Shown here: in pieces, positions 22,439-33,299 of the stretch
Numbering within the stretch: position 1 is the stretch's first letter
How the letters are laid out: each line of letters opens with the position of its first letter
Source: Ramlibacter rhizophilus
GTDB lineage: Bacteria; Pseudomonadota; Gammaproteobacteria; Burkholderiales; Burkholderiaceae_C
Reading direction: 5' to 3'
DNA: 64,000 nt
NCBI RefSeq assembly: GCF_004681965.1
Contig: NZ_SMLL01000001.1
Span: 806,001 to 870,000 of the forward strand
Notes under the pieces: generated by a model
Told to the model about the DNA's origin: nothing
What the model saw: the letters and a program-made list of their open reading frames with translations, nothing else
Database searches by the model: none
Position numbers and translations under genes: made by a program

Positions 22439-23386
22439 ATGGAATTCTTCGCCATCTCGCTCCTGAACGGCATCAGCTACGGGCTGCTGCTGTTCATGCT
22501 CAGCTCCGGGCTGACGCTGATCTTCAGCATGATGGGCGTGCTGAACTTCGCCCACGCCAGCTTCTACATGCTGGGCGCCTACTTCGCCTACAGCACCACG
22601 CAGCTGGTCGGCTACTGGCCGGCGCTGTTCGTCGCGCCCGTGCTGGTGGCCGCCCTCGGGGCACTGTTCGAGAAGTACTGCCTGCGCCGGGTGCACAAGT
22701 TCGGGCACGTGCCCGAGCTGCTGATCACCTTCGGCCTGTCCTTCATCATCCTGGAGATGGTGCAGCTGGTCTGGGGCACCAGCTCGGTGGACTACCGCGT
22801 GCCCGACGCGCTCTCGGGTGCGCTCTTCACGCTGTACGGCACGCAGTTCCCCATGTACCGCGGCTTCATGATGCTGGTGGCCCTGCTGATGCTGGTGGCC
22901 ATCTGGCTGCTGCTCACGCGCACCCGCATCGGCCTGGTGATCCAGGCTGCCCTCACGCACCCCGAGACGGTGGAGGCGCTGGGCCACAACGTGCCCCGCG
23001 TCTTCATGCTGGTCTTCGGCGGCGGCGCCGCCCTGGCGGGGCTGGCTGGCGTGATCGGCGGCAATGCCTTCGTCACCGAGCCCGGCATGGCCGCCACCGT
23101 GGGGTCGGTGATCTTCGTGGTCGTGGTGGTGGGCGGCATGGGCTCGCTCGCCGGCGCCTTCGTCGCCTCGCTCCTCATCGGCGTGCTGCAGACCTTCGCG
23201 GTGGGCATCGATGCCTCGCTGGTCAACACCCTCAGCCGCATCGGCTGGGACATCGGCCCGCAGACCTTCGGCTACGCCCTCTGGAAGCTCAAGGTGAGCC
23301 AGGTCGCGCCGGTGCTGCCCTACCTGCTGCTGGTGCTGGTGCTGATCTTCCGGCCCCGGGGCCTGATGGGGACGCGCGAAGGATGA
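22439..23386 (+). CDS. livH: Liv-type ABC transporter permease, LivH family
   Basis: The 315-residue inner-membrane protein has about eight hydrophobic segments. It carries the LivH landmarks GLTLIFSMMGVLNFAHASFY near the start and GGMGSLAGAFVASLLIGVLQ late in the protein. It would form the channel with the LivM-type subunit. The stop overlaps the start of the next permease by four bases. The symbol is family level; the substrate is not known. Confidence 0.94.
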   Translation: MEFFAISLLNGISYGLLLFMLSSGLTLIFSMMGVLNFAHASFYMLGAYFAYSTTQLVGYWPALFVAPVLVAALGALFEKYCLRRVHKFGHVPELLITFGLSFIILEMVQLVWGTSSVDYRVPDALSGALFTLYGTQFPMYRGFMMLVALLMLVAIWLLLTRTRIGLVIQAALTHPETVEALGHNVPRVFMLVFGGGAALAGLAGVIGGNAFVTEPGMAATVGSVIFVVVVVGGMGSLAGAFVASLLIGVLQTFAVGIDASLVNTLSRIGWDIGPQTFGYALWKLKVSQVAPVLPYLLLVLVLIFRPRGLMGTREG

Positions 23387-24774
23387 ACACCATGTTGAAC
23401 CCCACTGCTTCGGGCGCTGCGGGCGCCTCCGCAAGCCCTGCGGCGGGGGCGCCAGCCGGCGCACCCGCGCGCAGCGTGCCCACCCGTTACTACAGCTTCA
23501 AGCCCTACAACGTGGGCCGCTGGATCGTGTGGGGCCTGTTCGCCATCGTGCTGGCGCTGGCACCCATGGTGTTCACCAGCTCGCTGGCGCACACCATGCT
23601 CAGCCAGATGGGCATCGCCATCATCGTCTGCCTGTCCTACAACATGCTGCTGGGGCAGGGCGGCATGCTCAGCTTCGGCCATGCGGTGTATTCCGGCATG
23701 GGCGCCTTCCTGGCCATCCACACCCTGAACCTGGTGAGCGATGGCGCGCTGCCGCTGCCCGTGAGCCTGGTGCCGATCGCCGGGGGCCTGTCCGCGGCGC
23801 TCTTCGCGGTGGTGTTCGGCTGGGTCACGACCAAGAAGGCCGGCACGCCCTTCGCCATGATCACGCTGGGCATCGGCGAGCTGGTCTGGGCTTCTGCGCT
23901 GATGTTCCCCGAGTTCTTCGGGGGCGAGGGCGGCATCTCCGGCAACCGGGTCACCGGCTCCTCGCCCTGGGGCATCACCTACGGACCCCAGGTGCAGCTC
24001 TATTACCTGATCGCCGTCTACACCTTCGTGTGCACGGCGCTCATGTTCGCCTTCACCCGCACGCCCCTGGGCCGCATGCTCAATGCGGTGCGCGACAACC
24101 CGGAGCGGGTGGAGTTCGTGGGCTACGACACGCAGAAGGTGCGCTACATCGCCTTCATCATCTCGGCCTTCTTCGCCGGGATCTCGGGGGGCCTGGCGGC
24201 GCTGAACTTCGAGATCGTCACGGCCGAAGTGGTGAGCGCGGCGCGCTCGGGCGCCTACCTGCTCTTCACCTTCCTGGGCGGGGCCACCTTCTTCTTCGGC
24301 CCCATCATCGGCGGCGTGCTGATGGTGCTGGCCTTCGTGCTGCTGTCGGAGTTCACCAAGGCCTGGCTGCTGTACCTGGGCCTGCTGTTCCTCTTCATGG
24401 TCATGTACGCGCCCGGCGGCATCGCCAGCCTCATCATGATGAACCTGCGGGTGGCGGCCTTCGGGCGCCTGCGCGAGCTCTGGGTCAGCTACCTGGGCCT
24501 GGCCGTCACCGGCCTGGTGGTCCTGGCCGGCGCCGCGGCCATGATCGAGATGGTCTACCACCTGCAGCTCAATGCCGCCCTGGGCCCCGAGCTGAAGTTC
24601 CTGGGCATGCCGCTGAACGCGCACAGCGTGGAAAGCTGGGTCGGCGCGGCCTTCGTGCTGGTGACCGGCCTGGGCCTGTTCGAGCTCACGCGCCGCGCCT
24701 ATGTGCAGCAGTGGGGCGAGATCCAGGAGTACATCGAAAAAGAGATCAAGCGCCGGGAGACCATGCCCCAATGA
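23383..24774 (+). CDS. livM: Liv-type ABC transporter permease, LivM family, with C-terminal extension
   Basis: The second permease has 463 residues. An Ala/Gly/Pro-rich cytoplasmic lead of about 35 residues is followed by the LivM core with LLGQGGMLSFGHAVYSGMGA and GISGGLAALNFEIVTAEVVS. After the usual end of the family (APGGIASLIMMNLR, near residue 355) about 110 more residues follow, with two extra hydrophobic segments and a charged tail. Such an extension is unusual for LivM and may regulate or stabilise the complex. Both ends overlap neighbouring genes by four bases. Confidence 0.93.
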   Translation: MNTMLNPTASGAAGASASPAAGAPAGAPARSVPTRYYSFKPYNVGRWIVWGLFAIVLALAPMVFTSSLAHTMLSQMGIAIIVCLSYNMLLGQGGMLSFGHAVYSGMGAFLAIHTLNLVSDGALPLPVSLVPIAGGLSAALFAVVFGWVTTKKAGTPFAMITLGIGELVWASALMFPEFFGGEGGISGNRVTGSSPWGITYGPQVQLYYLIAVYTFVCTALMFAFTRTPLGRMLNAVRDNPERVEFVGYDTQKVRYIAFIISAFFAGISGGLAALNFEIVTAEVVSAARSGAYLLFTFLGGATFFFGPIIGGVLMVLAFVLLSEFTKAWLLYLGLLFLFMVMYAPGGIASLIMMNLRVAAFGRLRELWVSYLGLAVTGLVVLAGAAAMIEMVYHLQLNAALGPELKFLGMPLNAHSVESWVGAAFVLVTGLGLFELTRRAYVQQWGEIQEYIEKEIKRRETMPQ

Positions 24775-25535
24775 CCTACGCGCTCGAACTGAAAGACCTG
24801 CGCAAGAGCTTCGGCCGCACCGAGATCATCCGCGGCGCCAACCTGGCGGTGAACGCGGGCGAGCGCATCGCGGTGATCGGCCCCAACGGCGCGGGCAAGT
24901 CCACGCTGTTCAACCTGATCAGCGGCCGCTTTTCGCCCACCAGCGGCCAGGTGCTGCTGCACGGCCAGCGCATCGACGGCAAGCGGCCCTTCGAGATCAA
25001 CCGCCTGGGCCTGTCGCGCAGTTTCCAGATCACCAACATCTTCCCCAAGCTCAGCGTGTTCGAGAACCTGCGCTGCGGGGTGCTGTGGAGCCTGGGCTAC
25101 CGCTACACCTTCTTCAAGTTCCTGGCCGACCTGGAGGACGCCAACGAGCGCGCCGAGCGCCTCATGGAGATGATCCGGCTGGACCGCAAGCGCGACGTGC
25201 TGGCCATGAACCTGACCTACGCCGAGCAGCGCGCGCTGGAGATCGGCATCACCATCGGCGGCGGCGCGCAGGTCATCCTGCTGGACGAGCCCACCGCGGG
25301 CATGAGCCGCAGCGAAACCAGCCGCTTCATCGAGCTGATCAAGGAAGTCACCGTGGGCAAGACCCTTCTGACCGTGGAGCACGACATGGGCGTGGTCTTC
25401 GGCCTGGCCGACAAGATCGCGGTGGTGGTGTACGGGGAGGTGATCGCCTTCGACACGCCCGAGAACGTGCGGGCCAATGCACGCGTGCAGGAGGCCTACC
25501 TGGGCACCCACGCGGACGCTCACGCCGGAAGCTGA
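24771..25535 (+). CDS. livG: Liv-type ABC transporter ATPase, LivG family
   Basis: This 254-residue cytoplasmic ATPase powers the importer. It has a normal Walker A (GPNGAGKST), Walker B (VILLDEPTAGM) and the switch His in VEHDMGVVF. The signature is NLTYAEQRALEIG in place of LSGGQ; a departure from LSGGQ is usual in LivG, though TYAEQ is further off than most. The start overlaps the permease stop by four bases. The next ATPase gene starts 4 bp after its stop. Confidence 0.95.
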   Translation: MTYALELKDLRKSFGRTEIIRGANLAVNAGERIAVIGPNGAGKSTLFNLISGRFSPTSGQVLLHGQRIDGKRPFEINRLGLSRSFQITNIFPKLSVFENLRCGVLWSLGYRYTFFKFLADLEDANERAERLMEMIRLDRKRDVLAMNLTYAEQRALEIGITIGGGAQVILLDEPTAGMSRSETSRFIELIKEVTVGKTLLTVEHDMGVVFGLADKIAVVVYGEVIAFDTPENVRANARVQEAYLGTHADAHAGS

Positions 25536-25539
25536 AGCC

Positions 25540-26235
25540 ATGCTGCGCATCGATAACCTGCACGCCTTCTACGGCAAGAGCCACGTGCTCCACGGCGTGC
25601 GCTTCCAGGTCGCGCCGGGCGAGATCGTGGCCCTGCTGGGCCGCAACGGCTCGGGCCGCTCCACCACCGCCAAGGCCATCATGGGCATGGTCGACGCGAC
25701 CGGCAGCATCGAGTGGAAAGGCAAGAACCTCGTGGGCCGCAAGCCCTACGAGATCGCGCACCTGGGCATCGGCTACGTGCCCGAGAACCGGGACATCTTC
25801 CCCAAGCTCACGGTGCACCAGAACCTCATGCTGGGCACCAAGCGCGCCCGCCAGGAAGGGCGCTGGAGCTTCGAGGACATGTACCGCATGTTCCCGCGCC
25901 TGAAGGAGCGCCAGCACACCGAGGCCGGCGTGCTCTCCGGCGGCGAGCAGCAGATGCTCACCCTGTGCCGCACGCTCATGGGCGATCCGGAGCTCATCAT
26001 CATCGACGAGCCCACCGAGGGCCTCGCACCCAAGATCGTCGAGCTGGTGGCGCAGTACCTCAAGGAGCTCAAGGCGCGCGGCATTTCGGTGCTGCTGATC
26101 GAGCAGAAGCTCACCATCGCCATGACCATCTCCGACCGCGCCCTGGTCATGGGCCATGGCAGCATCGTCTTCCAGGGAACGCCCGAGAGCCTGCGGGCGG
26201 ACGCGTACACGCGCAAGGAGTGGCTGGAGGTCTAA
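25540..26235 (+). CDS. livF: Liv-type ABC transporter ATPase, LivF family, Walker A Lys replaced by Arg
   Basis: The second ATPase of the importer has 231 residues, a good signature (LSGGEQQML), Walker B (LIIIDEPTEGLAPK) and the switch region LLIEQKLTIA with Gln where many ABC proteins have His. Its Walker A reads GRNGSGRST: residue 40 is Arg (codon CGC at 25657-25659) where nearly all ABC ATPases have the nucleotide-binding Lys. If this is not a sequencing error the site may hydrolyse ATP slowly and leave LivG to do most of the work. The gene is followed without a gap by a long palindromic element. Confidence 0.94.
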   Translation: MLRIDNLHAFYGKSHVLHGVRFQVAPGEIVALLGRNGSGRSTTAKAIMGMVDATGSIEWKGKNLVGRKPYEIAHLGIGYVPENRDIFPKLTVHQNLMLGTKRARQEGRWSFEDMYRMFPRLKERQHTEAGVLSGGEQQMLTLCRTLMGDPELIIIDEPTEGLAPKIVELVAQYLKELKARGISVLLIEQKLTIAMTISDRALVMGHGSIVFQGTPESLRADAYTRKEWLEV

Positions 26236-26394
26236 GAAGCTGTGAACGGATCCGCCACGCCCGCCTCGGCCTCCAGAAAGCGCCCCCTCGGCGTTGCAAA
26301 TGCTCGCCATAGCTCAAGCTATGGCTGCGCTTTGCGCCTTGATGGGCCACTTTCTGGCGGCCGCTTCGGACGCGTCGAATCCGTTCACAGCTTC
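26236..26394. repeat. 159-bp imperfect palindrome, MITE-like or large RNA hairpin
   Basis: The outer arms GAAGCTGTGAACGGAT (26236-26251) and its exact complement (26379-26394) are 16 bp. Inner blocks also pair, for example CCAGAAAG with CTTTCTGG, and the centre is CCATAGCT, CA, AGCTATGG (26307-26324). The element begins at the first base after the livF stop codon. It has no T-run, so it is not a simple terminator, but it would strongly separate livF from the fadB-like gene. Confidence 0.8.
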
Positions 26395-26424
26395 TGAGCG
26401 GCCTGTAGCTTCGCTTTCCTCTTT

Positions 26425-26442
26425 TTGTCCCCCCGGGGACAA
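26425..26442 (+). promoter_or_regulatory. Perfect inverted repeat upstream of the fadB-like gene
   Basis: TTGTCCCC and GGGGACAA are exact complements around a CC centre, 76 bp before the fadB-like ATG. The site could be an operator or a short hairpin. No matching copy was seen elsewhere in the window. Confidence 0.3.
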
Positions 26443-26482
26443 GCCATGTGGCGGTGCAGCAGCGGGCTTTCTAGAATCGCCC

Positions 26483-26494
26483 GAACGACCGTTC
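26483..26494 (+). promoter_or_regulatory. Candidate TetR-type operator at the beta-oxidation genes
   Basis: GAACGACCGTTC is a perfect 12-bp palindrome 23 bp before the fadB-like start, just after a TAGAAT that could be a -10 element (26472-26477). TetR-family repressors of fatty acid degradation often bind short palindromes at this position. A looser version, GAACG, 6 nt, CGTTC, lies at 28760-28775 before the thiolase gene. Assignment to a given regulator is inference. Confidence 0.4.
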
Positions 26495-26517
26495 TTTTCT
26501 TACCCGAGGAACACAGC

Positions 26518-28617
<2,100 letters not shown>

Positions 28618-28759
28618 CGCGCCTTCCGCGCCCACGGCCCCCGTCGCGCACGGGCCGCCGCGAACGCCTCGCCGATGATCAAACGCATTTCCCCTGCCGT
28701 CCTCGCCGCGGAGCTCGTGCGCAGCTCGTGCGCTTCCATCACCAACTCCTGCGCAACCT

Positions 28760-28775
28760 GAACGCACCCTCGTTC
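28760..28775 (+). promoter_or_regulatory. Possible second operator half-site pair before thiolase
   Basis: GAACG and CGTTC face each other across 6 nt, 16 bp before the thiolase ATG. The half-sites equal those of the palindrome at 26483-26494, but the spacing differs, so the link is weak. Confidence 0.2.
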
Positions 28776-28791
28776 TGAAGAAAGGCCCACC

Positions 28792-29967
28792 ATGACCCGA
28801 GCCGTGATCGTCTCCACCGCCCGCACGCCCCTGGCCAAGAGCTGGAAGGGCGCCTTCAACATGACCCATGGCGCCACGCTGGGCGGCCACGTGGTCAAGC
28901 ATGCGCTGCAGCGCGCCGGCATCGAGGGCGCCGAGGTCGAGGACGTCCTCATGGGCTGCGCGAACCCCGAGGGCGCCACCGGCGCGAACATCGGGCGCCA
29001 GATCGCGCTCATGGCCGACCTGCCGGTGAGCGTGGCCGGTGCCACCGTGAACCGCTTCTGCTCCTCGGGCCTGCAGACCATCGCCATGGCCTCGCAGCGC
29101 ATCATCGCGGGCGAGGGCGATGTGTACGTGGCCGGCGGCGTGGAAAGCATTTCCTGCGTGCAGCAGGAAATGAACACCCACATGCTGCGCGACCTGGACC
29201 TGGAGAAGAAGCAGCCCGCCATCTACTGGAGCATGCTGCAGACCGCCGAACAGGTGGCCAAGCGCTACGAGATCAGCCGCGAGCGCATGGACGAGTACGG
29301 CGCGGCCAGCCAGCAGAAGGCCTGCGCCGCGTCGGCGGCCGGCCGCTTCAAGGACGAGATCGCCCCCATCACCGTCACGGCCGGCGTAGCCGATCCCGTG
29401 ATGGGCCTGCGCAGCAAGCAGGTCACCGTGAGCGTGGACGAAGGCCTGCGCGAAGGCACCACGGCCGAGAGCATCGCGGGCATCCGCCCGGCGCTGCCCG
29501 GCGGCGTGATCTCGGCCGGCAACGCCAGCCAGTTCTCCGACGGCGCCGGCGCCTGCGTGGTGGTGAGCGAGGACTACGCGAGCCGCCACAACCTCACCCC
29601 CATGGGCCGCTTCCTCGGCTTCGCCGTGGCCGGCTGCGAGCCCGACGAGATGGGGATCGGCCCGGTCTTCGCGGTGCCCAAGGTCTTGAAGCGCCTGGGC
29701 CTGTCGGTGCAGGACATCGACCTGTGGGAGCTGAACGAGGCCTTTGCGGTGCAGGTGCTCTACTGCCGCGACAAGCTGGGCATTCCCGACGACCGCCTCA
29801 ACGTCAACGGCGGCTCCATCGCCCTCGGCCACCCCTACGGCGTCTCGGGCCAGCGCCTGACCGGTCACGCGCTCATCGAGGGCAAGCGCCGCGGCGCCAA
29901 GCGGGTGGTGGTCACCATGTGCATCGGCGGCGGCATGGGCGCGGCCGGCGTGTTCGAGGTGCTGTGA
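28792..29967 (+). CDS. Acetyl-CoA C-acyltransferase (thiolase)
   Basis: The enzyme cleaves 3-ketoacyl-CoA to acetyl-CoA and a shortened acyl-CoA, the last step of beta-oxidation. The 391 residues contain the acylated Cys90 in NRFCSSG, the His in [11 protein letters not shown] and the second Cys in [10 protein letters not shown]. The length and start ([14 protein letters not shown]) are standard. AAAGG lies before the ATG. It is the first of eight closely spaced genes; the next begins 11 bp after its stop. Confidence 0.96.
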   Translation: MTRAVIVSTARTPLAKSWKGAFNMTHGATLGGHVVKHALQRAGIEGAEVEDVLMGCANPEGATGANIGRQIALMADLPVSVAGATVNRFCSSGLQTIAMASQRIIAGEGDVYVAGGVESISCVQQEMNTHMLRDLDLEKKQPAIYWSMLQTAEQVAKRYEISRERMDEYGAASQQKACAASAAGRFKDEIAPITVTAGVADPVMGLRSKQVTVSVDEGLREGTTAESIAGIRPALPGGVISAGNASQFSDGAGACVVVSEDYASRHNLTPMGRFLGFAVAGCEPDEMGIGPVFAVPKVLKRLGLSVQDIDLWELNEAFAVQVLYCRDKLGIPDDRLNVNGGSIALGHPYGVSGQRLTGHALIEGKRRGAKRVVVTMCIGGGMGAAGVFEVL

Positions 29968-29978
29968 GCGCCTGAGCG

Positions 29979-31802
29979 ATGAGCCTGCGTCCCACCCTCG
30001 ACTTCCTGCTGTACGAGTGGCTGGACGCCGCCGGCCTGAATGCGCGCGAGCGCTTCGCCGAGCACTCGCGCGAGACCTTCGACGCCGTGCTGGACACCTG
30101 CGAGCGCATCGCACGCGAGCGCTTCGCGCCCTTCAACCGCCTGGTGGACACCGAGGAGCCGCGCTTCGACGGCGAGAAGGTGATCCTTCCCGCGGCCACG
30201 AAGGACGCCTGGGACGCCTACGCCGCCTCGGGCATGCTCAGCGCCGCGCAGGACTACGCCATCGGCGGCATGCAGCTGCCCTACACGTTGGAAGCGGCGG
30301 CCGGCGCCTTCTTCGCCACCGCCTCCATCAGCATCGGCGGCGGCCTGCTCACGGTGGGCAATGCCAACCTGCTGATGGCGCATGGATCCGAGGCGCAGCG
30401 GCGGGTGTTCGCGCACAACGAATTCAGCGGTCGCTTCTCCGGCACCATGGCGCTGTCGGAGCCGCAGGCGGGCTCGTCGCTGTCGGACATCGCCACCCGC
30501 GCGACGCCGGACGGGGCGGACTACGAGAGCGACCCGCTCGGCCCCCGCTATCGCCTGCGCGGCAACAAGATGTGGATCTCCGCCGGCGAGCACGAGCTGA
30601 CCGAGAACATCGTCCACCTGGTGCTGGCCAAGATCCCCGGGCTCGATGGCCGCCTGGTGCCCGGCACGCGCGGCATCTCGCTCTTCATCGTGCCCAAGAA
30701 GCTGGTCGATGATGAAGGCCGGCTGACCGGCGAGCGCAACGACGTGGCGCTCGCGGGCCTGAACCACAAGCTGGGCTGGCGGGGCACTACCAACACGCTG
30801 CTCAATTTCGGCGAAGGCCGCTACCCGGTGCGCGGCGCGGCCGGTGCCATCGGCTATCGGGTGGGCCAGCCCGGCGAGGGCCTGCGCTGCATGTTCCACA
30901 TGATGAACGAGGCGCGCATCGGCATCGGCATGGCCGCCACGGCGCTGGGGCTGGCGGGCTACTACGCCTCGCTGGACTACGCCCGCAACCGGCCCCAGGG
31001 GCGGCCGGTGGGGCCGCAGGGCAAGGATGCGGCCCAGCCGCAGGTGCGCATCATCGAGCACGCCGACGTCAAGCGCATGCTGCTGGCGCAGAAGGCGTAC
31101 AGCGAAGGGGCGCTCGCCCTCATGCTGTACTGCGCGCGCCTGGTGGACGAGCAGCACACCGGCGCGCCCGAGGCCGCCGACGAGGCGCGCCTGCTGCTGG
31201 AGGTGCTCACGCCCATTGCCAAGAGCTGGCCCAGCGAGTTCTGCCTGGAGGCCAATTCGCTGGCCATCCAGGTGCACGGCGGCTATGGCTACACGCGCGA
31301 CTTCCCGGTGGAGCAGTACTGGCGCGACAACCGCCTGAACATGATCCACGAAGGCACGCACGGCATCCAGGCGGCCGACCTGCTGGGGCGCAAGGTGCGC
31401 ATGGAAGGCGGCCGGGGCCTCATGCTGCTGGCCGGCCGCATGAACGCAACCATCGAGCGCGCCCTGCAGCGCCCCGCACTGGCCGAGCATGCCAACGCCC
31501 TGGCGCAGGCCCTGCAGCAGCTGGGCGCCACGACCAAGGCGGCCTGGGCGACCGAGAATCCGGCCGAGGCGCTGGCCAACGCCGTGCCCTACATGCAGGC
31601 CTTTGGCCACGTGGTGCTGGCCTGGACCTGGCTGGACGTGCTGCTCGCTGTTGGTGACGATGCGCAGGACGCAGCCGCCGTGGGCCGCCGGGGCGCCGCG
31701 CGCTACTTCTTCCATTACGAGCTGCCGCGCATCGGCGCCTGGCTGCAGGTGGTCGCCCGGCGCGACATGAGCTGCGCGCAGTTCCCCGAAGCGGCGTTCT
31801 GA
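29979..31802 (+). CDS. Acyl-CoA dehydrogenase of the DmdC-like long type
   Basis: The FAD enzyme introduces the 2,3 double bond in acyl-CoA substrates. At 607 residues it belongs to the long group with an extra C-terminal domain. It has the FAD/substrate motif FSGTMALSEPQAGSSLSD, KMWISAGEHEL, and the catalytic Glu in HEGTHGIQAADLLGRK. That group includes 3-methylmercaptopropionyl-CoA dehydrogenase, but most members act on unknown acyl-CoAs, so a DMSP role should not be assumed. The gene is followed at once, with no gap, by a small membrane-protein gene. Confidence 0.93.
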   Translation: MSLRPTLDFLLYEWLDAAGLNARERFAEHSRETFDAVLDTCERIARERFAPFNRLVDTEEPRFDGEKVILPAATKDAWDAYAASGMLSAAQDYAIGGMQLPYTLEAAAGAFFATASISIGGGLLTVGNANLLMAHGSEAQRRVFAHNEFSGRFSGTMALSEPQAGSSLSDIATRATPDGADYESDPLGPRYRLRGNKMWISAGEHELTENIVHLVLAKIPGLDGRLVPGTRGISLFIVPKKLVDDEGRLTGERNDVALAGLNHKLGWRGTTNTLLNFGEGRYPVRGAAGAIGYRVGQPGEGLRCMFHMMNEARIGIGMAATALGLAGYYASLDYARNRPQGRPVGPQGKDAAQPQVRIIEHADVKRMLLAQKAYSEGALALMLYCARLVDEQHTGAPEAADEARLLLEVLTPIAKSWPSEFCLEANSLAIQVHGGYGYTRDFPVEQYWRDNRLNMIHEGTHGIQAADLLGRKVRMEGGRGLMLLAGRMNATIERALQRPALAEHANALAQALQQLGATTKAAWATENPAEALANAVPYMQAFGHVVLAWTWLDVLLAVGDDAQDAAAVGRRGAARYFFHYELPRIGAWLQVVARRDMSCAQFPEAAF

Positions 31803-32045
31803 ATGGCTTCGCGGCGCGCGCTGGCCTGGATCGAGGCGCTGGCCTGGACGCTGCTCTATGGCGGCCTTTTCACGCTGGCGATCGGCGCCATGGTGCGCCG
31901 CGCCGATGCGCCGCTGGGCTGGACCATCGCGGGCTGCGCGCTCGCCGCGGCGGCCCTGGGCGTCGCGCTCATCGCCTGGCGCTCGCGCCTGCGCGAAGAT
32001 GCCGCCGAGCCGAACGAGATGATGAAGGAAAAGGAATCGACATGA
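31803..32045 (+). CDS. Small two-helix membrane protein
   Basis: The 80-residue product has two hydrophobic segments (about 10-29 and 39-59), then a short basic-acidic tail ending EKEST. The ATG touches the stop codon of the acyl-CoA dehydrogenase, and the stop overlaps the start of the short-chain dehydrogenase by four bases (ATGA). It is thus locked into the operon by coupling. I recognise no family. It may anchor or support the enzymes around it. Confidence 0.8.
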   Translation: MASRRALAWIEALAWTLLYGGLFTLAIGAMVRRADAPLGWTIAGCALAAAALGVALIAWRSRLREDAAEPNEMMKEKEST

Positions 32046-32833
32046 CCCGCAGCATTCAAGAACTCATGAACCTCGAAGGCCGCACGGCGCTGGTCACCGG
32101 CGGCTCGCGCGGCCTGGGCCTGCAGATGGCGCAGGCGCTGGGCGAAGCCGGCGCGCGCATCATGCTCAGCTCGCGCAAGGCCTCGGACCTGGAGCAGGCG
32201 GTGGCCGAGCTGCAGGCCAAGGGCATCGACGCGCGCTGGATCGCCGCCGACTGCGCACGCGAGCAGGACATCCGCAAGCTCGCCGATGAAACCCTGGAGC
32301 GCATGGGCGACATCGACATCCTCGTCAACAACGCGGGCGCCGCCTGGGGTGCGCCGGCCGAGGACCACCCGGTGGAAGCCTGGGACAAGGTCATGGACCT
32401 CAACGTGCGCGGCTACTTCATCCTCAGCCAGCACGTGGCCAAGCGCAGCATGATCCCGCGCAAGCAGGGCCGGATCATCAACATCGCCTCCATCGCCGGG
32501 CTCGGCGGCAATCCGCCGGAGATGCAGACCCTGGCCTACAACACCTCCAAGGGCGCCGTGATCAACTTCACCCGCGCGCTGGCCTGCGAATGGGGGCGCT
32601 ACAACATCAACGTCAATGCCATCTGTCCCGGCTTCTTCCCGAGCAAGATGACGCGCGGCACGCTCGACCGTGTGGGCGAGGACGAGCTCGCCTCCCATGC
32701 GCCCTTGCGCCGCCTCGGCGACGACGAGGACCTCAAGGGCATCACGGTGCTGTACGCCTCCGACGCCGGCAAGCACATCACCGGGCAATGGCTGGCCGTG
32801 GACGGTGGCGTGAGCGTGATCACGGGGGGCTGA
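32042..32833 (+). CDS. Short-chain dehydrogenase/reductase
   Basis: The 263-residue protein is a classical SDR: TGGSRGLG cofactor motif near 20, NNAG near 95, a Ser in NIASIAG, and the catalytic Tyr-x3-Lys in AYNTSKGAV. The Arg in SSRKAS after the second strand suggests NADP. It would oxidise or reduce a hydroxyl or keto group in the pathway of this operon. The stop overlaps the thioesterase start by one base (TGATG). Confidence 0.94.
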   Translation: MTRSIQELMNLEGRTALVTGGSRGLGLQMAQALGEAGARIMLSSRKASDLEQAVAELQAKGIDARWIAADCAREQDIRKLADETLERMGDIDILVNNAGAAWGAPAEDHPVEAWDKVMDLNVRGYFILSQHVAKRSMIPRKQGRIINIASIAGLGGNPPEMQTLAYNTSKGAVINFTRALACEWGRYNINVNAICPGFFPSKMTRGTLDRVGEDELASHAPLRRLGDDEDLKGITVLYASDAGKHITGQWLAVDGGVSVITGG

Positions 32834-33279
32834 TGGCACGCGATCCCCACGACTTCGGTGGCGTCTCCATCCCCTTCGTGACGGAGCTGGGCTTTCGGCT
32901 CACGCTCTTCGAAGGCGGCGAGTCGGTCATCGAGTACGAGCCCCGGCCCGAGCACATGAATTCCTTCTCCGTCGCGCACGGCGGGGCCGTCATGACCCTG
33001 CTGGACGTGGGCATGGCCACGGCCGCGCGCAGCGTCGAGCAGGACATGGGCATCGTCACCATCGAGATGAAGACCAGCTTCATGCGCCCCTCCACCGGCC
33101 TGCTGCTGTGCAAGAGCCGTCTCATGCACCGCACGGCCACCATGGCCTTCGTCGAGTCCCGCGTGCTGGACGCGCGCGAGCAGCTGTGCGCCCACGCCAC
33201 CGGCACCTTCAAGTACGTCAAGCGCCAGCCCGCGAGCGGCCCCAGCGCCAACGCGCTGGGCGTCATCTCCACCGATTGA
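32833..33279 (+). CDS. PaaI-family hotdog thioesterase
   Basis: The 148-residue product has the hotdog fold signature NSFSVAHGGAVMTLLDVGMATAA, with His and Gly of the active site and an Asp on the central helix. PaaI-type enzymes hydrolyse acyl- or aryl-CoA and relieve CoA trapping during catabolism. The start overlaps the upstream SDR gene by one base. GST-like and reductase genes follow on the same strand. Confidence 0.93.
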   Translation: MARDPHDFGGVSIPFVTELGFRLTLFEGGESVIEYEPRPEHMNSFSVAHGGAVMTLLDVGMATAARSVEQDMGIVTIEMKTSFMRPSTGLLLCKSRLMHRTATMAFVESRVLDAREQLCAHATGTFKYVKRQPASGPSANALGVISTD

Positions 33280-33299
33280 GACCGAGACAAGGAAGCTCC

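Noticed and set aside
24771-25535. LivG as an inactive ATPase because LSGGQ is missing
   Set aside because: LivG proteins normally depart from LSGGQ; Walker A, Walker B and the switch His are intact.
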